Source: Ophiothrix spiculata
Taxonomy: Eukaryota > Echinodermata > Ophiuroidea > Amphilepidida > Ophiotrichidae
NCBI GenBank assembly: GCA_000969725.1
Contig: JXSR01S005301.1
Length of the DNA stretch: 20,688 nt
Reading direction: 5' to 3' (one strand)
Made by a program: the position numbers and the translations under genes. Positions 9,401 through 18,400 of the stretch are shown here, piece by piece (position 1 is the first letter of the stretch; every line of letters starts with the position of its first letter). The notes below the pieces were generated by a model, which did no database searches, was not told where the DNA came from, and saw only the letters and a list, made by a program, of their open reading frames with translations.

Positions 9401-12400
9401 TTTGAGCACTTAAAGCGTCATGTTAAGCTTAAGTGCAAAAGGTGCTGAATTATGTTACCAGACTCATTACCACCAAAACATTGTAAATTTTCGTACTTAC
9501 AGTAGCCCCTTTTAAGTGACCCTTGTGGATGGCATTATATATTCCTGAATTTTGAGTTGTCTAACTTGTCAAAATAACGAATAACTCTCGCCATTAATAC
9601 AGGCAAAGTCCGCGACATTTGACAGTTACCGTTTCTATGTTAACATTGCAATGATCGGTGTTTCTTTTTTCCGATGGAGCACCTTGTTAACAGTTTGTAA
9701 AAGATGACTAAAATGTTGCATTTTGTCACTTAGAATTCGACATAAATTCCCGTAAAAACATTATTTCTGGAAATAAACTGTCTTTTTATATTCACATTTG
9801 AGAACAAAAAATCAAAAGATTTTTATTGCTAAATATTTGAGCCGTAAAACAAACTATAATCGCTAAATGACCATTCAGAAATGTCCTCTAACGGTGAACT
9901 TGTCACTGCGATCTTTGGCCCAGGGTTTGATACACGCGAAAGAGGAACTCTTAACGGGCTGTGTACCGAGTGGAAAAATTGTATTTTGTTCTCTTAATTT
10001 AACTTTCGAGTTTTTTTTTCAAATTTCCACGGAATCGGAAATTACCCCTTTTTAAAGAATGCTTTTAAAAACACTTCTATTATTTACGGACAATTTTGTC
10101 CGCGGACATTCCCTCAAAAAGACCCCTTTTCCGCGATTCTGGTAACGATCATGCGGTCACTATGGCAGGTTGAGTGGGCCAACCTTGGTAATAACGAATG
10201 TCGTTATACATTACGCTTACCTCATTTGCGCAGTCTCGAGCGTGTTATTTGCCCTTAGTTTGGTCCACAGTATAATTATTATGTTAATTAAAAAGATCGA
10301 GTTAACCTATAATTAGAGTAGAACAAGAGTATGTAAATGTCAAAAGAGTTCACGTAAGGTTCATGAAATGAATACATGTACATTATGGTAAAGAACAGTG
10401 TAACCACATCTTTTACTTCATTTCATACTTCTTTTGTATAACGAAAGGAGTGCAAGTTGCATAGCCAAATTAGATCTTGCTCAACTTTTGGTCGGAATTT
10501 CAGATTGGTCCTTTAGTTTGTGTTTTGCTATTTAATATAAATGATTTTAGTGTGCAGTTGTATTTGTGACTCGAAATCCATTCGTTAGAAATAGTCTATG
10601 GCAATGCGACTGCAGATTAGAGACTCATGGACGCTAGCTCCTTAATGCACATGTCTCCAAGCTGCTGCACTGTAGAACTGCACGTTATCAGCTAAGCCTT
10701 TTCCCTATTTCACCATGTTCACCAGTCTGCTCAACCAATAGAGTTCGATTCAGCAAGCAAGCTCACGGTAGCAATGTATTACCCATCTCTCACTTTTTAA
10801 CATGTGCAATTTTCGTTTGTTGGCAAGATAATGCGTTAGCGGATTATTTACACTGTTGTTTAAACCCAATAGACAAGGGGACATTTTATTTTCTAAATTT
10901 CAAATAGATGGCGCTATTCATATAAAACTCGTTCACGAAATCAGATACGCAAATGAGGCATCTGGTATCAAGAACATGTCATTTATCATGTTCAGCCAAT
11001 CTTCATAAACCAAGCAATTTAATCAAGTAATATCAACAATTTAAAATATATATAGCGCCCTCATTTTTGCATAAGAATTGATTTATCAAATATACCAATA
11101 AACGGGCTTAAATTAACAAAATTTCAAACCAAAATGAAATAAATTTTAAGAACGGGTTCAATTTTATTATGCAACACATCTTAGTTATTTTACAACTTTC
11201 TGTGAGGTAAAATATGGATTCTTTTGGTTAAAAAATGAATAAATGTCCCTTACAAAAAACAGTGTTTTAATTCATTTCATTTCCGTTTAGTTTGAAAACA
11301 AACGTAATGTGATATATATATATATATTCTTCTTATGACATAAATTTGTTTTAAACTTTAATTATACAAACAAATATTTGAAATCAGGTGACCGTTCATT
11401 AACAATTGTTCTAAGAAGGTGGGGATTTAAAAAAATCATAAAGATGTAGCGCTAAATGAGTCGCTGTACGTCTAATTTCATGCTTATTTTGGAGTTTGGA
11501 GTTATCTGTGGATTGGTGTAACTCCGTGATTTCAAAAATGTATTTTTAGCCATTTTTATAGCAGATATTCATTTCAAACTCTGTATTTAGGCAAAGCTAG
11601 TAGTTTTCTACATTATGTAGCAAAATGAGAAAAAAAAAAAAGGGATCAAAATCTGATATTCCTACAATTTTTTAGAAAATTTTATATTTTCTATACATAT
11701 TTTAGTAATTTTGACGTCATAGAGTAACAGATAATATGATATTTTGGTATCAATGTAAAAAGGGGATCAAAACCTACCCATTGGTACCACATATAGGGTA
11801 TGGGGACTTTGTAACAAAAGAAAATGGAGGACCTCCTCCGTAAAATATATTGCTGAAAATCGCCCAAACAAGGGTTAATAAATCAACTCTGTTTAGTTTA
11901 CTTACGTAGCATACTAGCATAATTGCAATTATCTGGCTTTTGCTTAACCCTTGATTCATTACAAACGAAATGAAATTTTGTTATATACAACCAACCTATC
12001 TACAAAATAAACCTCGATGTAGTAAATATCAGTCCCTCTTCAAAACTTTTCCAAACACTCGTGCTGTTATGAGAGCACATCACAGTGTGTACTAATATAA
12101 TAAAGCCAGATAATAATTTGTATCATTTTTAGATGGTTCAATCCGAAAGAGGGACTTTGCAGACGATATCAATTTTGAATTTATCATTTCATCTCTTACA
12201 GCATTTTCTTAATTTTAAAACACAGCTTACTTGTTGAAATTGAGTAAGGCGATCAAATTTTACAACAGTACAATAGAAAATCTGCTTGAAATTTGTATTA
12301 CTTTCTTTACTTTTGCTGTCTATTTTTAATCAGTTTCTTGAAAAGTGCTCTGCCACAAAGTCCCAGTTTTGGGTAAGCTTTCACATTTAAAGTAAGGAAA

Positions 12401-15400
12401 ACAAAGTATGCACATCAAGGGCAGCCAGAGACTCACTGAAAACTAAAAATATGTAAGAACATGAAACAAAATGAAATAAAAAGGAGAAGAACAAGAGAGG
12501 GAGAAAAAGTGTTAAGATTAAGATCCTCTTTCATTTTCATTTTATTAATATTATTATTACTGACATTCATTCAAATTTTGATTTGTTTTTATTACTTATT
12601 CAAAACCAAATTAAATCATACTGACTTGTTATATTTTTCATTGCTTTAAAATAAATAATGCCCTGTATATTTCTTGTTTCAAATCAATATGCCCATCTTA
12701 AATCCAGCGCAAATAGAATCTGCTCCGACTTCCCGCTTCTAAATTCTTATACAAATAATGTAAATTGACATTAACAATCTATTGAATTGAAAACAAATCA
12801 ACTCACAACAATTGCAGTCATCATTGGCACTCGAACTATCCAAATATAGGACAGTTCTAAGTAATTATTCCAACATGGTGAAAACTCTTCATCAGTTTCA
12901 TAGTGCATCAGAACTGCCCAAGTTAGCACAGCAAATATAGGAGACACTACAATATAAATACAAAACACAAGGAATGATTAAACATTTTCACATGCTACAC
13001 ACTTTAGTTTGAGTAACGATTTAAAGATTGATGGAATTTAGCTTGCGAGGTTTTATTATGAGCCTTATAAGACAACTTCAATATTGAATTACTGTTGTTT
13101 ATCGAATGCAAACTAAAGGTCGATGTAGGTTCACAAAGGGGGAAACTTACACATGTACAAAGGGCTTCAAACAGTATGATATTTACTTCCAAATAGCAAA
13201 TTGAAATAAAAATGTTTTCTTTTCACAACATATTAACAAAACTGACAGGACAGTGATAATAAAAATATCAATAAGATATCGGTCATACATATTAAAAAAA
13301 GGAAAAAAAGGCTTATAAAAACATGGTTTGCACTTTGAGATGCCTGACAGTGAGTGGCTGTAGATAATACGCCGAATTTGGTCAATTTTATTGATATTGT
13401 ATCTCCTTAACAAATTACGTGATTTGGATGCGTTTAAAAAGTTTGTATATCTGATATTGTTGTTGAATATATTACAGGCACGAAATTGTATGGCCATCTT
13501 TTTTTCTTAGAAATACTAGTAATGCATAGCATTCATTTTAAATAAGCAATCAATTTTCAAAATGTTGACAATGATAAAACCAAATATTAGCTAGTCGTAG
13601 TCGTGGTAATTCCTTAAAAGAATGAACCAGTTCATAGGAGAGTAAATCAAGTCACCCTCTTCCAAATATCTTAAACTAACCAGATCTTGTATAAATCTAG
13701 TTTTAAGATTATTCTATATAATTATAAGAACCACATGAATTCAAAAATATCTTGGAAGAAGGGGCCGACAAATTCATTTCATATGAAGTCAGTGACTACC
13801 TTAATGCAAACCATTATATATGGGAGTATAAAAAATCAGTGCTCCTAGATATTTAATAAATGGCATTACAAACCCCATAGTTTCGTCAATTTTTCCTTAC
13901 CTTTAGATGTATGTTTTTGAATATATGAATGTGTTTATCAACAGAGTGTCAAGATTTCGTGCTAATATTTTTCTAACAAGTTGGTAATAAATATACTTTT
14001 ATTTTTAATTATGATGGGCCAAATGTACATATTCCAACCACATTAAAACTTAAATGTATAACTGCTAACCAAGCGAAAAAATAAACATCAAGAAATATTA
14101 GTGTGTATTATTTGTCGATAAATAAGAACTTTATGAAAAAATGGAACATATGTTTTTCCCCAAAATATAGTAACACTACTATTTTAATAGTTATGATAAA
14201 GGTGATTATGTTTACAACATATTATAAAAATACTTGTTTGAAATATCTAGGTTATAATAAGTAAAAAAATCATATATTCAATAACATCTTTTTGCAAGTG
14301 AAGAAAAAAGATAAAAGAATGGGTTGAAAAAATTAAATTGCATCTTTAATTAACTATGCATCTTTATAATACCTTCATTTTATATCTAGAAACACTGCAA
14401 TTTCTTAGTCCACAGGGAAGAGTTAGTCCTATTTTGGATATGAAAAGTTACCATTTCATATATCTAACACATGAAAACGCAAGAAAATGGATCTTTGAAT
14501 ACACTTAAAACAAAACACTACGAGGACCTTTATTAAGAGTTTCTGCCACAAATTGTTATATTTCATATAATATATATTGTATACATTAATTTGGTAAAAA
14601 ATACTAAATAAATATTACAGTATTATGTTTAAAAGCATTAAATTCAATACCCACAATCAATACATAATTCCCCTTTTCAAGCTGTAAAAAATATGTGCTA
14701 CTGATATTTTGCCTCTCTATTGATATATAGATTCTTTTAATTTCTATTCGATTTTCGTAAATGTCATTAATTTTTAAATTATCCAACATAAACAAAATAC
14801 AATACCTACCCCAGCCGATGAAGAGAAATATTTTGAAATTGACTTCATCACTAAATGCCATAGATAGCCTTGATGTAAGATAAAGACCCTCTACAAACAT
14901 CCAAAATAGATTAGCCATACACGAGTACTCCAGCAGAACCAATACAAAGCGGCAAAATGTAGGCTGTGGTTCAAAAGAAATACATTTGTTAAGAATCTTT
15001 TCAAGATATCAAACGTGTTTAAAAAAAACAAAAACAAACAGACACTGTTCTGTTTACTAATTTACTTCAACTTTAAATATGCTTCATGATCGTAACCTAA
15101 GGCCCGTCCTTGATAGAATTAACACTTTCCGTTCTTGATTAATTTTTTCCTTTTAAGTAACGATTTATTCGGATTATTATTAGCGAAATGAATGATTTGT
15201 GCAGTGCTTTAGTAGATATAAGTCAAGTTAAATGTAGTGTACAAAACAAAATCAATTCACGTTGATGAATGGGCCCAATAGACACAATTACGGTTTCATT
15301 ATCAGGCAATTGCAAGTACATTCGGTTTGACAATATTAAAACGGGTAGAATGAAAGAAAGCGAGAAAAATATCTCAAGGCGTTCGATGAGGTCAGTCAGA

Positions 15401-18400
15401 TAAAATATAACTAGATTGAATTGGATTCTATTTCTCCACCTGTTACAGAGAAAAAAATATATAACGATTCGAATAAATGTATTACTGCTGTCAAATTTTA
15501 CATAACTTGACTTGTCGCTTTTCATAATACCTCTTTAAATCTTTCTAAAAAGTGATTCAATGGATAAGCCTACTGCGTTTGTTTTGTCGAGAAGCTATGA
15601 TGGAATTTTGTATCACTTTATCTCTGTTTCATATATTTCATCAATGTTCTAATTTACTTTGTTTCATATTTTTCATCAATAAAATCTTATAGGTTATTTC
15701 TACAAATTAACTTTCAAGTCCCATCATCTAATGGCTTCTCTGTAGGTTAAAGAACACTATGATTACAATTATTATACTAAACTATTTTAGTTTTGGTGCT
15801 TTCTAAAAGCGTTAACTGGCGTATAATATATGTTTTATTTCACTAAAATAATATTATAAAAATTAGAAAAGCGAAATAAAAAATAAAGAAAGAAACAAAA
15901 CTACAATTTAAAATGCCTTAATGTTTGACCTCTATTGTTGTGGTATTTACACTAGTTTTAGAATTTAGGAAGATACAAATCAGCCTAATGTCAATACTTC
16001 GATTGTCTTAAATTTAATCGATCACCAAGTATGTAATACACATATTACGTATTCATATATTAAATATGCATGCTCAGTCTTTCACGCATCTTCCTCCTGA
16101 AACACTATAAAATCTAAATTGCTTTTATTTTTAAATCTTTAAAAAATTAACTTTTTCGAGAAAAGTATTCATTACGGTAGACAATTGTCTACCTTTGGCC
16201 TAACAAAGGTAGACAATTGTCCACCAGAAAAGACTTTTTTTTTTTCTGAATAAAATTCAGTTTTTCAGATCTTATAAAAGCAATTTAGAATTTACTATGT
16301 TCCAAGTTAGATGTAAGCAAATACTACATAGGTAGCTCGTGGCCGTAGTCCGAGTGATGATAGTTTCACAGCCAGTACCATTGGAATGATAAAGTACACA
16401 ACTTTACCTCTAGCCATCTTACCTCCCTTAGATAGTCCCCTGAGTTAGGGACATGCGAACGTAGGGTCACAATCATACAGATATAACGCAACATGAATGA
16501 CGCAACCAGATGCTTGTGGATAGATATTCTTGTGCACTGAATGGATCTACAATGTGTAAAAAAAAATGAAATCAATTTGTCAACGTGTACATTATGAACA
16601 TAATATTAACCAATTATACAATTTGGGGATGTATATAAGTGTAGAGTATAATTCATTAAAAGCTACTTTGTTTTACACAAGGAATTCTAGACATTTATCA
16701 AAGCATAAGCTTTTATGTATTGCAATAAAATGGGTATACCGTATAAATGATTGTCCATCCCAAAACAGCCGCAAATACGGCCTCTTGTCATTGTCACTTT
16801 TTTAATATGCGCAAAGAAAGACCAAGTTATAAAGATTAATATGACACCTCAATGAACTTCACTCGATTTCAAGAAGTCAAGTTACGGTACGCGGTCCGTC
16901 AAAGGTTGTCAGGGAGTAAAATATATTGGTATAACTGATGCAAACGCGTTCAAAGATCAGTAAGTCCTATAGTTACGTAAGTACAAGAATATTGTAAATC
17001 AAAAAATCAAATTCGGGAAAGTCGACATTATTTCAACTGTAGCGCAAAATGAACTGCAATTACGGCTGGTATGAGATGATACGGCTCGTTTGAAATGTAC
17101 GGCCACATATGGTAGCAGATTCACCGTAAAGTAAGACACATTTACTATAGCTATGCGACCATTTTTGAGTCATCATGACTAAAAATAACATGTTTTTATC
17201 ATTTTTATATGTTTCTGACGGCCAACTAGATACAGAAAACCCTTTTCTATTTAATTTTGACCAGCCAGTCAACTAATAATTAATGTCTGGCATGCATGGT
17301 TAAGATCGAATAGAGGTTCTAAACAAAAGGGGCTTTTTTTTCATTTTATTTTATTTATTTTATGTTGCTTCCTGTTTTTCTATGTATGATAGCCGGGCTT
17401 AAAATGGTTCATTTAATATTTAACAAGGCTGTAGGAATGGTTTCGCTTTCTGAACATTGTCAAAAAAGAAAATAAAAAATGAGGGTTTTTTCTTCAAAAT
17501 AATCTTAAAATAAAGTGTTAGGGGACGACCAACACATTAACAATTTTTTAAGATTACATGCATCGCATTTCAGTTTCAATCAATATTATACAAACAGCGG
17601 GCTACGCAACTGACCAGTCAACAAACCAATAAGAAAAACAAGACACTGACCGCTAAAACGGTTAACGTGTTGTCTATAGTGTTAATAAAATGTAACTGTC
17701 CATTAAATGGTGATTTGACGTGGTGATATTTTATTACACAAAATCATGTATATAGTGTATTATGATCATTATGTGAAGAGAGGTTCTAACCAATGACTTT
17801 TCAGACAAGCTACAGTAAATGTTAATAAAATGAAAATATTCATGGTTTCAGGTTAATTGTTGTATTTTAATTCTTGAAAGCAAATAAAAATAAAAACAGT
17901 TTGGGCACATTTCTCTTGATTGTTCTAGGTTTCGGGATACATGCAGGCGATGAGAGGTTTATCAAAGAAACACCGTATATACACTCCCTCATTACATACT
18001 TTGTAACAGAAACATGAGATAAAATCATACAAACCAGTTCATGAAAGTTAATTTACTTTGCCTTCAGTCTGTTCAATTTCAAAGCTTGCAAATACTTTAA
18101 AAAAAGGGCACTGAAACATATTTACTGAATAACTTTAAGTTTCGTTTGTTTTCTCTTTGGTGACATATTGTCCTACATAATTCCAGGCCACACATCATGA
18201 CGGGACAAGTACATGCCTAGATATACTTCGTCATTTTGTAGTCATTTTCATTCAGCATTTTTCTCACTATGTTAAATTTTCATTCGGAATGAATATTTTC
18301 ATTTTCATTTTTTCTCACAGTGTAAAATATTTGCCATGGTGTAAAATGTTTCACCATTTACAAAAATGTTCATAATGGAGAAATAGTTTTCGCATCACGG

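Larger units (their letters stand above)
14964..16422 (-). other. Receptor intron between helix 2 and helix 3 exons (1459 bp)
   Basis: The flanking exons join in phase 0 without any missing sequence, so no extra extracellular loop 1 exon is required, though one could exist. A strong hairpin (16176-16225) and a possible SINE head (16330-16370) lie near its 5' end. The rest is AT-rich and featureless. Confidence 0.6.

Noticed and set aside
9661-9727. [13 protein letters not shown] reading considered as helix 5
   Set aside because: Stop codon just upstream with no acceptor in usable phase.
10905-11070. Inverted GGCGCTAT words as ends of a MITE
   Set aside because: The match is only about 10 bp and does not extend.
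12030-12165. Inverted AGTCCCTCTTC / GAAAGAGGGACT pair
   Set aside because: Short, no shared flanks; other nearby inverted pairs have different centres, so no single element is supported.
13183-13497. 104-residue minus-strand open frame in a receptor intron
   Set aside because: No motif, no family resemblance, AT-rich composition and no splice context; likely chance.
15223-15525. 100-residue minus frame considered as an extra extracellular loop 1 exon
   Set aside because: No splice sites in the right phase, and the flanking exons already join in phase 0.
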